From Pseudomonadales bacterium (lineage in GTDB: Bacteria > Pseudomonadota > Gammaproteobacteria > Pseudomonadales > Azotimanducaceae): a stretch of DNA of 5,261 nucleotides. This document shows positions 4,881-5,261 of this stretch, in pieces (position 1 is the first letter of the stretch; every line of letters starts with the position of its first letter). Made by a program: the position numbers and the translations under genes. The stretch is from the NCBI GenBank assembly GCA_007128525.1, contig SKXG01000115.1, forward strand, positions 1 to 5,261, in the 5' to 3' direction. The notes under the pieces were generated by a model, which saw nothing but the letters and a program-made list of their open reading frames with translations, was not told where the DNA came from and ran no database searches.

Positions 4881-5261
4881 ATGGCATCAAAGCCGGACAA
4901 GCCCCTGCGGCTCGACCGTTACATCGCCAACGTCACGGACCTGACTCGCAAGGAAGCCCGCCAGGTCATCAAGGCCGGCGCCGTCACTGTGGCAGGTGTC
5001 CTGTGTCAGGCACCCGCCAGCCACGTGCTGCCGACAGCCGAGGTTGCCCTCGACGGCCAACCACTGCGTCCGCCGTTACCCCGCTACTTCATGCTGCACA
5101 AACCGGTCGGCTTTGTCTGTGTGAACAAAGATCGGCGCCATCCCTCAGTGCTTGATCTGCTTGACGAGGATAACCTCGATGGCCTGCACCCGGCCGGCCG
5201 ACTGGATCTGGACACGACCGGCCTGGTTTTCATTACCGACGACGGCCCCTGGGCACACCGC
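4881..5261 (+). CDS. rsuA: 16S rRNA pseudouridine(516) synthase RsuA, N-terminal part (cut by window edge)
   Basis: The first 127 residues of an RsuA-type pseudouridine synthase, roughly half of the usual 230 or so. RsuA converts U516 of 16S rRNA to pseudouridine during assembly of the small ribosomal subunit. The S4 RNA-binding domain covers about residues 8-65 (LRLDRYIANVTDLTRKEARQ and onward). The catalytic domain begins with RYFMLHKPVGFVC (68-80) and contains the signature GRLDLDTTGLVFITDDG (106-122), in which D109 is the expected catalytic aspartate. The HPSVLDLL and HPAGRLD segments fit RsuA rather than the longer RluB or RluF. The start at 4881 gives a normal S4 N-terminus. It lacks an obvious ribosome-binding site and lies eight bases after the stop of the barrel-like gene, so it is probably translated by coupling in one operon. 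The gene runs off the right edge with no sign of damage. Confidence 0.93.
   Translation, partial: MASKPDKPLRLDRYIANVTDLTRKEARQVIKAGAVTVAGVLCQAPASHVLPTAEVALDGQPLRPPLPRYFMLHKPVGFVCVNKDRRHPSVLDLLDEDNLDGLHPAGRLDLDTTGLVFITDDGPWAHR

Noticed and set aside
4303..4890. Minus-strand open frame of 195 codons opposite the barrel-like gene
   Set aside because: No domain or good ribosome-binding site; the plus strand has a signal peptide, strand pattern and GGAG site.

Overview
This is ordinary-looking, GC-rich bacterial chromosome with compact gene spacing and good Shine-Dalgarno sites before several genes. The gene set (a TrhP/YegQ-type U32 protein, a YedK-type SRAP protein, RsuA, acyl-CoA crotonases and a probable outer-membrane barrel) points to a Gram-negative proteobacterium, most likely a gammaproteobacterium. 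The genus cannot be read from the sequence. I saw no insertion sequence, CRISPR array, tRNA, rRNA or phage gene.

Layout. (1) Bases 1-1192 hold two crotonase-superfamily genes facing away from each other: a 5' part on the minus strand (cut by the left edge) and a complete 266-aa gene on the plus strand, with a 116-base shared upstream region. (2) The second crotonase converges on a minus-strand cluster. A perfect 12-bp inverted repeat fills the gap and includes the stop codon of the last gene of that cluster. (3) The minus-strand cluster, in transcription order, is a DUF6522-like 89-aa protein, a 108-aa secreted protein of unknown function, and a 442-aa TrhP/YegQ homologue (tRNA U34 hydroxylation). 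The last two overlap by 8 bases. (4) Divergent from this cluster is a plus-strand run: a complete SRAP/HMCES (YedK) abasic-site shield protein, an exported probable beta-barrel protein of unknown function, and the first 127 codons of rsuA (16S rRNA pseudouridine synthase), cut by the right edge.

How they fit together. The crotonases suggest acyl-CoA metabolism (fatty acid or aromatic breakdown). The plus-strand crotonase lacks the glutamate pair of true hydratases and looks more like an isomerase-type member. Two genes modify RNA (trhP on tRNA, rsuA on 16S rRNA) and one protects damaged DNA, but they lie in different transcription units and are not an obvious pathway. The most uncertain and therefore most interesting items are the small secreted protein coupled to trhP and the barrel-like protein directly upstream of rsuA. 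I found no convincing previously undescribed system.
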